Shown here: in pieces, positions 1-11,111 of the stretch
How positions within the stretch are numbered: the first letter of the stretch is position 1
Layout: each line of letters opens with the position of its first letter
Assembly (NCBI GenBank): GCA_023078685.1
Contig: JALGAS010000009.1
Coordinates: 992,001 to 1,056,000, forward strand
Direction of reading: 5' to 3'
DNA: 64,000 nt
From: Neopestalotiopsis rosae
Taxonomy: Eukaryota > Ascomycota > Sordariomycetes > Amphisphaeriales > Sporocadaceae
The notes under the pieces: generated by a model
Told to the model about the DNA's origin: nothing
Database searches by the model: none
What the model saw: only the letters and a program-made list of their open reading frames with translations
Program-made: the position numbers and the translations under genes

Positions 1-600
1 ATTGGCTGGCATTACCTAATGGAATACCCAGCAGTGTATAGTGAGCATTCGCTCCAAGGGCTTGCAGATATGGACTCTGTACCGACCAGCATTCACATGA
101 AGAGGGACGGAAGGCTCTCACAAGCTCGGTATAATAACATGAAAAGAATGACAGTGCGATTTCATGGGGTATTATCTTTGGGGGAGGGGTTCGCAACATG
201 ACTAGTACTAGGCGCAGGTCTGGAGTCCTCCCCCGGGGTCTGGTGCCGGGCACGAGTTTCCGGCACCCGTCCAGCACACGTATCACTCCACTGTCAGCGA
301 GACCTCGGCTGCTGCCGCTACGCCTACCCAAACTACCCTGACATCAGCAAGCCGATGCCGAACCGTACGTACATAGATTCATGCCTACCTCCCTCCCCAA
401 AACCTTCCATCGGTTTCTGCACCGCCTCTATTGCTTGCGCATGATTAGTATCAACATTTGAGGCACTTTGCCGAGTGTCACGTCTTTTATGTACATTTCC
501 ATCCTATAAATCGCAACTATATCGACTCAGCGTCCGTCCATTCGGACGAAACACACATCGTGTACCTGCACCCGACGATCGGTCCTGACTCCATCTCGAG
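1..600. other. Upstream flank of the Lon gene
   Basis: No gene is supported here. The stretch ends in the likely 5' leader of the Lon gene. A TATAAA sits at 505-510, about 90 bp before the start codon, and could be a core promoter element. An 8-bp inverted repeat (GGTGCCGG at 242-249, CCGGCACC at 260-267) could form a hairpin with a 10-nt loop; its role is unknown. The short frames at 19-201 and 504-686 show no family features. Confidence 0.4.
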
Positions 601-3572
601 ATGGCTCCCCCGGCGCAATCGGCCATGATGCCGGTCATACCGCTGACCAAGGGCAGCGTCCTCTTTCCCGGCTCGGTCCTGCGCATTCCCGTTCCTTCGA
701 GTCGAGGCGATATCCCGGCACTTCTCTCTGGCGTCTACACACGTGCGTCCAAGGGCTCGAGGCGCGTTGATCAGATACCCGTCGTCTGCGTGCCTCTCAA
801 CTCACCGCTGCTGAGTCGCCGAGGGCAGCTTCTCATCGCAAACGATCCCGACAAGTACAATGACCTTCTCGCTGCCGACTCGGCCAATATTAAAAAGGAT
901 AAGCTATTTGGCTACGGAGTCACTGCCAAGATTACAGGAATACAAGGCCAAAACGGCGGCGAGTTCAACCTCCTTGTGCAGGGCATTAGCCGTGTTTCCT
1001 TGGATAAGATCACACAGGAACACCCCTTCTATGAAGGCAAGGTGACGCCGCACACTGACGCCATTCCTATGCACGTTATCCAGAGCACACACTACCAGGA
1101 ACTATTCGGCAGGCTCAAGCAACTGTCCAGAGAATTGATAGCCTATATGAGGGTCTCTTCCCTGCTGGTGGCTTCAAGCTCATCGGGATTGAACCCCCTA
1201 CTCTCTAGACGACTGGAGCAACTGATATCCTCCAAGGGTCCTCAAGAAGGTGGCTCCCTTGCGGATTTCATGATGAACCTCACCGACGCAAACTATGAGG
1301 ATAAGCTCCAAGTACTTAGTGCCGTCGACATTCAAGTCCGCATGCAGAAGGTGATTGAGCTGCTTGAGCACCAGGTGGATGACATCAAGGGAAATATCAA
1401 GATCACGACTGTTACTAGCACGACCATACCCATTCAGATTGAAGAAGACGATCAAGAAAAAAGTCCGAAGAAGAGCTCAACTCGCAAACCTCTCTTGGGT
1501 GTACCGCAAGGAGCAGGCTTTGACCTGGGCAATCTGTTTGGAGGCGGCGGGCCCAAGGGAGGTCCACAGCCCGATTCTGATGATATGCAAGAGTTGGCCA
1601 AGAAAATTGAGGCAGCCAAGATGCCGCCAGAGGCTGCAAAAGTTGCGGAAAGAGAGTTGGGCCGCTTGAAACAGATGATGCCTGCGCAAGCTGAGTACCA
1701 AGTGATCCGCACCTACCTCGAAACGCTGGCCGAAATACCTTGGTCCATCATGACTGATGACCCCATCGGCGTTGGAACTTTGGAGAAGGCGAGACAACAG
1801 CTTGACAACGACCATTACGGCATTGAAAAGGTCAAGAAGCGATTGTTGTCGTACCTGACTATTGTCAGACTGATGCAATCTGCCAATGAGAAGGTCGACC
1901 AGCAAATCAAACAAGCCGAGCAGGAGACTGTCGATCTCGAGTCAAGCAAAGGCGAGGCCAAGGAAGGGGTCCAGCTTGATCCACAACTCGAGGAGAAGAT
2001 CAAGGCCAGTGGCATCAAGGTTCAAATGCTTCAGACCAAGATTAGGACTGAAAAGGCTCCCATTCTACTTCTCATTGGTCCACCGGGTACCGGTAAAACT
2101 AGCATTGCTAGATCGATTGCTACTGCATTAGGTCGCAAATTCCACCGCATCTCTCTCGGAGGTGTACGGGATGAGGCGGAAATTCGTGGCCACCGCCGGA
2201 CCTACGTAGCGGCCATGCCGGGCCTCATTGTGCAAGGCCTGCGCAAGGTGGGTGTTGCGAACCCAGTCTTCCTGCTGGACGAGATTGATAAGCTGGGCAT
2301 GGCCAACCATAATGGCGACCCGTCAGCTGCCATGCTTGAGGTTCTGGACCCAGAACAGAACCACGCATTCAGCGATCATTACGTCAATGTTCCGATCGAC
2401 TTGAGCAAGGTGCTCTTCATTGCCACTGCCAACTCCATGGACACGATTCCTGGCCCACTGTTGGATCGCATGGAGACTCTCGAGTTCTCTGGATACACGA
2501 CCTTGGAGAAGAGACATATTGCTCTACAACACCTGGTACCAAAACAGATTCGTGTCAACGGTCTGGCCGAGGATCAGGTCATCTTCAGCGAAGAGGTCGT
2601 GTCCAAAATCATTGAGTCATACACACGTGAGTCAGGAGTACGGAATCTCGAAAGGGAAATTGGCTCTGTTTGTCGTGCAAAGGCAGTTGAGTTTGTCGAA
2701 GCAAACGATAAGGGCAAGCCTGAGACATACCGTGCCGAGGTGACTGTGGAAGACCTGGAAGCCATTTTGGGTATAGAACGGTTCGAGGACGAGATTGCCG
2801 AGAAGAACTGCCAACCAGGCATTGTGACTGGCCTCGTAGCCTACAGCTCTGGTGGAAATGGTGGCATCTTGTTCATCGAGGTACTTGACATGCCTGGCGA
2901 CGGTAGTGTGGAGTTGACAGGTAACCTTGGCGAAGTGCTGAAGGAAAGTGTCAAAGTGGCACGAAGTTGGGTGCGACACCATGCGTATGAGCTGGGTCTT
3001 ACCCAAGATCCGTCGGAGAATATCATGAAAAACCGGAGCCTCCATGTGCACTGCCCATCAGGCGCCGTGCCCAAGGATGGCCCTTCAAGCGGCATGGCGC
3101 AGGCCATTGCCCTCATTTCACTCCTGTCGGGTCGACCAGTGCCATCTACCATGGCCATGACTGTAAGTCTCATGACTGTATCTCTTGCCAAGCGTACCAT
3201 ACTGACTTGATCCAACAGGGTGAATTCCAGCTGTCTGGCCATGTCAAGCGTGTCGGCGGAATCAAGGAAAAGCTCATTGGAGCCTATCGAGCAGGTGTCA
3301 AGACCGTTTTGCTGCCAGCACAAAATGAAAAGGATGCCAGAGAGGTGCCCTCGGAAGTAAGAGAGGGCCTCAAAATAATTTACGTCAAGTAAGTAGCCGC
3401 CTTGAGACATCGCACACCCGCAACCGTTTTGTCTCTCGCTTCCGATACAAGCCTATTCGACAAAATGCTAACTCAAGTATGCAGCCATGTATGGGATGCC
3501 ATACGTCAGGTATGGCCCGAGGTACAGTGGCCACAGGAGACTGCATTCGCCGGTATACAACCACGCTTGTAG
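601..3572 (+). CDS. Lon protease homolog 2, peroxisomal
   Basis: ATP-dependent serine protease that degrades misfolded or oxidised matrix proteins, by family knowledge in the peroxisome. Proposed join 601-3162, 3219-3388, 3485-3572 gives 939 residues, normal for fungal peroxisomal Lon. Introns are GTAAGT to ACAG (3163-3218) and GTAAGT to GCAG (3389-3484). Order of parts: N-terminal substrate-binding LAN domain, AAA+ module with Walker A GPPGTGKT at 493-500, then the protease domain with the catalytic dyad Ser829 (KDGPSSG) and Lys870 (GGIKEK). The spliced C-terminus ends Pro-Arg-Leu, a variant type 1 peroxisomal signal, which argues for peroxisome over mitochondrion; no mitochondrial presequence is seen. 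The start is the first in-frame ATG and runs straight into the conserved N-terminal domain. Confidence 0.93.
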
Positions 3573-4274
3573 TTCCGTCTGGCTGCCCCATGCAGGATGC
3601 AAGCAGGCGTTGTTTGAGCGATGGCCATGATGTTTATCGTTTTGTATTTCACTGGTACATGGAGACCAGTTTCAGCGAATGCATTTTTGTACTTTGTTTT
3701 ACCTCACTATACTTTTTTATTGTACAAAGCTATAGCAATGTACATTATCCCCCCCCCCGACTCGAGGATCACAAAATATAACAGCTTTTATCATCACACT
3801 TTGTTGCAATATGTGTTCTATGAAATTGTTGATCTTTACAAGAACAGATCTGCTTCCTCTAGGCTCGAGTCTGGCCGTAAAAGATACTCAGACGCCTCTG
3901 CAGTCAATATAGAAGACTGAGATGGATATACTTGAGGAGCATGCGCACATCGGATCGGTAGCCAATGGATCTCTTGGTCCACGTGGTCGGGACACCAATG
4001 ATTGCCAGAGATCTTTGTGGCACGGTTACACAGCCGGCGACGGGCAGGAAAATCTTTGAGTTGGATGGGGACAAGCAACGTCCCGGGGTGGTAACATCTC
4101 TTTTTCTTTCTTGGCTTACATGGCTGCTGCTGAGCAACAATACACCATTTTCCGAAACGGACGAATCGTGGGTGGAACCGTGACACGAAACGCTTTGAGT
4201 ACCCGGTTACGCACCCTTTTCGATCACGTTTGCTGGCTCAGGTTCCCCCCTCGGTACACCAAGAGGAGTAGGGC

Positions 4275-4305
4275 AAAAAAAAAAACAAAAAAAACAAAAA
4301 AAAAA
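4275..4305. repeat. Interrupted poly(A) tract
   Basis: Runs of A broken by single C residues over about 30 bp. Low-complexity sequence without visible gene context. Confidence 0.8.
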
Positions 4306-6847
4306 CGCTACGTGAATGCTTGGGTAACCTGATATCTCATCTTGACTCTCTTTCTCCGTTTAACTTGATTTGGTAATAACATTTATTTAACTCGGGTGTT
4401 TTCTTGCTTACTTCTCAGCATGTCATCAAAATTCTCTGCGGCAGATATGTAAGTATGCCATAGAACTCTTGGTGTAGGAAACTTGAGCAAGTCTCTTTCA
4501 TTTACTAATGTGTTTATGTCATACGAGTAGCAACGTTGCCACGTTTCTCGATAAAATCCTGTCACCGTGCGCAATTTTGTCTCGGAGAAAAGAGAGAGAA
4601 ACGACAACAATACGGGACGAAGCATTGACATGACGGTCTTGGATGACGAAAGGAGGGGCGGGCCTAGTCACTGATAGAGAGACGGGAAAGGGGGGAAAAA
4701 AGCCGAGTGAGTGAATGAGGTATTCCGGCTGGACTTGCGCGTTTGATCTTTTTTCTTTCACTTGACTCATCGTGTGGCACGTGTGTATAAGACCCTTGAC
4801 CGACAACTGACCAGAAATTCTGAAGCAGCGACGTGTACTCACTGCGATCAGCCCTAGTACTTGAATATACCGTCGAGCCCTGCAGTCGAGACATTGGGAA
4901 GGGTATAATTATGATTTCAGAAAGTGTTCGAGTAGTGATATGTATGTTGACTACTTCTTAGGTCTCCAGTGTCGGATTTCCCAGTCACATTGTCTAGAAT
5001 CATGTCCCTCCTAGTTGAAACCACAATCAGAAGCGGTACCTCAGGCGTTTCTTTCACTACCAGAAAAGTCTTTGTGTGACCTGCTTGACGTCTACATGGC
5101 CCTGCTGTCTGCCAAGATGATGCAGAACATATCAGCTGTCAAGGAGACCTGTAGGAGAATAACACCTGGTATCCGAGACACTCTCACACCTCTGGCCAGC
5201 AAACATATGGAATGTTACTCATCTTTGCCCCTTTCCTGTCCCTTCCCATCTAGAACTCCCGATCTTATTGTCATTCATGGACGAAAGGGAAAAAGAAGAC
5301 AAGAATCGAAAAGTGGTGGCAGTGCCAGCACGGTTGAGCGACATTCACATGCCTCTCAACGGCCGTAAGGGAAATTCTTCCCGTGTCACAAATGTGATGG
5401 CGGGCACACAAAGGGGAAAAATAAATAAATCAGGAGAATGCGGAGAAGAAAATAAGGGAGGAAGAAAAGGGTAGATCAAGGGTTCGGGGACAAAAAAAGG
5501 CCGCCTGCAGAAGGGGGCAAGTGAGTGTAACCCGGATACCGATGAGTCGGGTACACTATGCTATACCCAATGGGATGAATTGCTACGATTTACTTTTGAG
5601 AAGAATTATTGTTATTCTTCTCAATTATCTGTTTGCTGTCATTGTTCGTTCCCTGGGCTGTTATCAATGGTTCTCGTAATGTACAGTACGTGACCAGCAT
5701 GAAACTTCAAGTTTAATTCTTTTTTCACTTTTCTTCTAGCCGTCTGGAGGAGATAACCCAACGTGCCCCTATAGTCTTTGTAAGAAAGGACGGATTATCT
5801 GACAAACATTGAGGGGAAATTTCTATTCAATCACCATTTGGCTGCAGTTGTCAAAGGTCATGGTCGGAGTATCCGGCGGCCAGAGCTTCATCGTGTAACG
5901 TTTTCGTCCAACTATACTTATCTAGATACTATGAAATGTCTAACATGAGCGAGAGTATCGCCAAGGGTTTTAGGAAAGACTTCTTGTGGACCTCCAAGCG
6001 TTGCCTGTCCAGAGGATACAATTGATCTCATCTGCCATTTGCTTTCTCATCAAAAACCAATCGGATATGCAACGGGGAGAGGTGTGCATGAGGCTTGCAG
6101 CTACCTGCATCTTCCATGCCCGACAGACGTTTTAGACACCATATGCCATTGAGAGACGGTGTCTTTGACTTGGTAGCTGTTACATTTGGCATGTATTTCA
6201 CCTGCTATTCTCTTCCCAAGGCAGACCTACCACAAATCACAAGGCTGTTGACAACCATATGGCTCGGGGAAGCCGACTCGCATCTTGGCTGCTGTCAAGA
6301 AGGAGAACTTCCCCCCTCACAGAGCAGAGGCTTCTTGTTGATTTTCATGGTGGTCCATACACTGCTCACCCTCCACCACTCAGATGCCGAACCAGTGGAT
6401 GATATGACTGTCGAAAAGATCCAACATTTTCACCCCTTCCCCCAAGTCGGATCCAGCAACTCTTCACGCCCATGTTCATTGATTTCTCAATCATGTCTCG
6501 TACGTAACAAATTCTTCTATCCAGATAACGACACGGGAAGTTCTCCTGCCGTGGACTATAATATGTCCCCTGCCAGCGAAATGCCGTACGTTTGGCTCCC
6601 TCGTAACACACGAGTAGGGATCGAAGAGGTTCCGTTTTTTGTTTTCGTTCTTATTTCTATTTCATTTTATTTGCCCCCTTGCTCGTCCATATTCTCGACA
6701 AGACGAGAGGGGAAAAAAGCATATGCCTGCATAGAAATAACGATAGATTCATTGATATTCTTGGACCTTCGTAAAACATACCAAAAGACAGAACAAACAT
6801 TGTTCCACGAGTTGGTAATGTAGGCTTGTACAGTATAGGCAATCCAC

Positions 6848-6849
<2 letters not shown>

Positions 6850-6880
<31 letters not shown>
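6850..6880. repeat. (ATT)n microsatellite
   Basis: About ten tandem ATT units followed by a T run. Likely length-variable between strains. Confidence 0.9.
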
Positions 6881-7833
6881 TTTTTATCTCTCACCTGCTA
6901 TTGTTCTCCGTCTTTTTATATCTCGTCGACCGCCTCAGCTATAGCCCTAGCCAACAATTTTCTTTTTTAGCCTCAGAGACGGACCCGGTTCGGCTTGGGA
7001 TCGACCTTTCAATAGCACGTTGCCCTAGGATCTTTTTGGGGAGATCCCGTCACACCTGTTTCTATTCTGCCTTTCTTGATTGATCGATAGCCGAGGGTTG
7101 ACACGTCTCTTTTTACCGATGCTCTTTTTAGGTCGTGATCGATCGTGGCGTTTTCAAGCCGAATAAGGAAAAAACAACACGATCGAAGGAATAGACCGAA
7201 AGCAGATGCATCTCATACACACCGTTCGTGTGACACGCATCGGCCGTTGCTAAAAAAGAAAAGTAGGAAAAGAAAAATCCGGTTCTTCCTTTCAGCTTCG
7301 ATCTGCCGGTGAGACTTGTCCTCATTAGTCACTATTTAGGGGCCAGGTTACACCAGCAGGACAGGGTGGTTCTCACCTCACAATCTCCTAACCTTAGGCC
7401 GCTCATACAAAGAACGTGAAGAAGAGCCTCTCTCTCAAAGTCCTTGTTTCCATCTCACAGGGCTTTTTTTCTATTATTGCACCCCTGCTTCATAAAAGAC
7501 ATGCAAGGAACAATAGTACTGCAACTCCAGATCTCAAGCCATCTATTTGCCATGCTGCTTTCTTGCACTCACGATGCCCACCCCCAAAGTACATTACCTG
7601 CCATAAGGGAGTCCACAGCGGGCGGGAAAGAAAAAGCATGGGCAAAGAACAATTGAAAGGTCCAAAGTACATCTCAAAGCTTCTGCCACCAGTCGGTAGG
7701 TGAGCGGGTGAGCTTAAAATTTTAGTGTCAGAGTGACCAGACTGGGACCCTCTTCTTTTTTCCCACCGCTCCGGGCGCCACGGTACTCGCTCGAGTGTTG
7801 GCTCGGTAGTACGGGCACTTGAGGTGCTTGGAT

Positions 7834-7898
7834 GGAGCCCTTGGGAGCCCTTGGGAGCCCTTTTCTTCTTTGTCTTGGGAATCAATGGGAGCCCTTGG
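7834..7898. repeat. TTGGGAGCCC 10-bp tandem repeat
   Basis: The unit TTGGGAGCCC occurs in tandem at 7841-7850 and 7851-7860, with a partial unit just before (7834-7840) and another at 7886-7898. Each unit contains the near-palindrome GGGAGCCC. No function is evident. Confidence 0.75.
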
Positions 7899-8020
7899 GC
7901 TCACTATGCCCTTCCTTACGCTTACCATGACTAACTATATCTGGTATAAATGAATGGAGCACCTATTTGGCGGTATATCCCTCTCCAAAAGGGTATAAAT
8001 AGCATAGACCAGGCAGGTGG

Positions 8021-10540
8021 GCTATACGCTATAGCATATTATAATATATTATAACACCTCGTCGTCGCTGGTGGTTACCGCCGAAGCCATTATTATTTTA
8101 ATATTTAGGTAATTAATAGCAATTGCCGGCTATAATTGCGAAAAAAGTGATATTTAAAATATAAAATTCAATTATTTTCGAATATTATTAATTATTATTA
8201 ATTTTATATTTTAGAATATTATAATTATAATTATAATTATAATTGCAATTATAATTATAATTATAATTATAATTAATTGGTTTACGGCTATGGCTATTAA
8301 TAATTTTAAAAATTTTGGAAATTTTAAAAATAGCCCATAAAGCCATTTTAAATTTAAATATCGTAATTCTAGGGGTATTACGGATAAATCTAGGCATAAT
8401 AATATTATTATTAATTTATTTAGATATAATATTAAAATATTGGCGGGGGAACCGGTATATATAATAATAAATATTATAATAGGAAATATATTAATATTAA
8501 AAAAAATCTTATAACCGCATCGATTAATAGCAATAGGCCGGTTATCGAATTATTTATTAAAGCAAATAAATAATATAAAATATTTAAATATATATTACGC
8601 TAAATAATTTGGTTTATTAAATTTAGCGTTAAAGCTGGCGTTAAAGCCGGCGTTATTAAGGCTATTAATAAAATTAGCGTTAACTTTTTTAATCCATTTT
8701 TTAAACCTTTTTTTCCCCGTTATATAAAACCTCGTCTTTTTCCCCTTTTTCGCCGTAGCGGGGATTTATCGTAGCGGCGGTTTTGGCGTAAGCTCGTATC
8801 GTAGAATTAATCGGGTCCGGTTTATTAATTTAAAAGGATAATTAAGGGATTATTAATAAATAAATCGACAAATAAATTTTTAATTAATTATTGCGGCAAA
8901 CGGCTACCGTTATTATTGCGCTTTCGTTTATTAATAATTCGAAAATCTTATTTAAGGCGTAAGCGGCGGAATTCGGGAATTATTACCTAAATAAAATTAG
9001 CAAAAATCCCTTATAATAAAAAATTTTTATAATATTTATATTATTAATATTACGTATTTAATAATGCTAATTAACGTAAATACGTTTAAAAAATTTATTA
9101 TTTTAAAAAAAATTAAATAATATCTATTAATTAGAAAAACCGAATTATACGGTTAACGAATTTTTAGCGTTACCGTCGATAAATTAGCGTAAATCGCGGT
9201 CGAATTCGCGTTTAGCTTTTAAATAAATATTATAAATTTTAACGATAGCAAAATAAAAAATATTAAAATATAGGTTTTTAAATAAAAGGATATTTTAAAT
9301 TATTAAAATTATTTATTTTTAAATATTAAATATTTTTATATTATATTTTTATTAAACGATTTTTTTACGCGCCTAAATAATAGCGTAAAATTCGTTTAAA
9401 TAAATTTTGCGATTACGAAAATAGCGTTTAAATATAGCGTTCGAACCTTTAAACCGTAACGTGGCCCGGATGCTAAAATTGCGATATTAATTAATTTTAA
9501 AATCGGCGAATTAATCGCGCTACGAAATATAAATAATAGCTAAATAAATAATAATAAGTTTTTGCTCGGGAAATTCGGTTTTTAGCCGGCGTTAGCGAAT
9601 ATTTTAAGCAGCTTTTATAAGCGCGTAAACGTAATCGCGCTATATAAATAAAATATTATCGGTATCGGGTATATATTAGCGCTCGCTCCCGCTCGGGGCT
9701 TGTTTAGGCTAAACGCGCGCGCGCGCCGCTAGCGGATTATTTTCGTGGTATTTATCGTTATCCGGTCGGTTATTTTTATTTAAAAAATTATTAATAATTT
9801 TATTAAAAAATAAATTTATAATGCCTTTATTTACGCTATTTATAAACGAGCTCGTTACGTTATAAAAATAATAAATTAAAGCCGAATTATTAATTTTGTC
9901 GGTTTCCTTGGATAAATCGGCGCTTTTAATACCCCCGTTATTACCGCCTAATATAATTTTATTTAATATATTTATTTATTTCTTTTTTATATTAAATACG
10001 ACGTTTTTAAAAATATGCTATATATATAATTAGTATTTAACGGTATTAGGGTAAATAACTTTAGCTACGCGTTTAAAAGCTTTATCGAAATTATTAATAA
10101 TAACGAATAATTTATAAACCCAGGCTATATTATTAAGGTCGCGCTTTTAACGGGCTATAATTGCGCCTTTATAAATTTCGCCGTATTCGCGAAGCTAAAT
10201 TAAAATTTACGTAAATAAAAATTTTTTTTTTCCGCTAATTAAGGTAAACGCAATTAGGAAAATAATATAAATAAAAGTAAATTTTAAAATTAGGTAAAAT
10301 AATATATTAAATTTATTAATTTTATAAATATTATTAATCGAGAAAAACTCGGGGTTTTTTATTTATAAATTTATATATTACCGATAAATCCAAAAAATTC
10401 GTTTAATTCGATTATCGAAAAAATCGTTATAGCGAAAAACGCTAAATTATACTTTTTTTAATTATCGCAAATTTAATAGCGATTAAAGGAAAATTTATAT
10501 AGCCGTTCGGTTACCGTAAAATATTATTTTATTATTATAT
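8021..10540. repeat. AT-rich RIP-mutated relic DNA, left arm
   Basis: About 2.5 kb of extremely AT-rich sequence with no credible ORF. From about 8170 to 10540, CA/TG dinucleotides occur almost only as GCA/TGC or CCA/TGG; by eye I found only one ACA (about 8868) and one TGT (about 9691). CG and GC are kept, including an alternating CG run near 9714-9728. This is the signature of fungal repeat-induced point mutation acting on an old repeat whose identity is no longer readable. The island is interrupted at 10541 by the intact retrotransposon and resumes at 18216. Such islands are typically H3K9-methylated heterochromatin; that part is inference. Confidence 0.8.
8216..8276. repeat. (ATAATT)n self-complementary microsatellite
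   Basis: Tandem ATAATT units broken once by a central TTGCAA. The unit is its own reverse complement when shifted, so the whole tract can fold into a cruciform or hairpin. Confidence 0.8.
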
Positions 10541-11052
10541 TGTTACGAACATGCACCCTTGCAGAAGGACAAACAACTGTGTTGGCGCTTAAGAAGGTAT
10601 GCTGCGGGGCAGTGACCACGGCCCTGGCCAAAAGACCCAGCCACCCCCGCCAGCTGTCAACAAGTGTTGACAGGATCATGGCCTTGGCAATGATCCATTG
10701 GCATGGATCACAAGGATCATTGTGATCCATAAGATCCAAGAACAAAGGGGATCATACTTGTTGGTATGATCCAAGCAAACATCAGTGAGGGAATGAATGG
10801 ATATATTAGGGAGGGATTTCCTACGGTTACATAGACAGTCATTACCTCAGTGATCAATCTAAGCATCTATCTTACCCATAGGTGAAGCATTCAATACGCT
10901 TTGACGACTACACTTGTGAATCATTTCAGGACCACCATCTTCAGTTACTCATTGCTCAGTTCAGTATCTTGGCTAGCGTTCCCTGTTAGCATAAACCCCC
11001 AACACCTCTTATACTCAGGTTTATTCTAGAAACCCGTAGTATAGTCGTTACA
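10541..11052 (+). repeat. 5' LTR of the gypsy element
   Basis: 512 bp, begins TGTTACG and ends GTTACA. It reads as identical to the copy at 17704-18215. It should contain the promoter and polyadenylation signal of the element. Its middle holds a chain of GATC-centred inverted repeats (separate entry). A TATATTAGG at about 10802-10810 is a possible TATA element. Confidence 0.95.
10656..10772. promoter_or_regulatory. Chain of five perfect hairpins in the LTR
   Basis: Five perfect inverted repeats follow each other: GTCAACA/TGTTGAC (10656-10662 with 10665-10671), GGATCAT/ATGATCC (10673-10679 with 10690-10696), TGATCCAT/ATGGATCA (10691-10698 with 10703-10710), GGATCA/TGATCC (10714-10719 with 10723-10728), and GGATCATAC/GTATGATCC (10749-10757 with 10764-10772). 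Four of the five share the GGATCA core. The second and third overlap and are alternatives. The same chain is in the 3' LTR, shifted by 7,163 bp. They may be binding sites for a dimeric regulator or structure in the LTR RNA. Confidence 0.6.
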
Positions 11053-11111
11053 TTTTGATCACTCTTGTTCAGGTACGTTCCCCCAGAAACTAACTGAGCA
11101 ATATCGGCAGA

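Larger units (their letters stand above)
3573..8020. other. Gene-empty stretch left of the AT island
   Basis: About 4.4 kb in which I can support no gene. Base composition is mixed and frames are short and random-looking. The longest (6095-6823, 242 codons) opens on TTG, lacks family features and runs through simple sequence. It holds low-complexity tracts listed separately. The right end passes gradually into the AT-rich island. Transcription terminators for Lon probably lie in the first 200 bp but no clear signal stands out. Confidence 0.5.

Noticed and set aside
6095..6823. 242-codon frame in the left gene-empty stretch
   Set aside because: Opens on TTG, no family features, runs through simple sequence, and has no coding-like codon bias.
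10524..10745. Short frames inside the LTR on both strands
   Set aside because: The minus-strand frame starts partly in flanking DNA and both are only as conserved as the LTR itself; nothing argues for protein.
11053..11111. tRNA primer-binding site after the 5' LTR
   Set aside because: The sequence right after the LTR (TTTTGATCACTC) does not resemble the complement of a common tRNA 3' end; self-priming or an unusual tRNA is possible but not shown.
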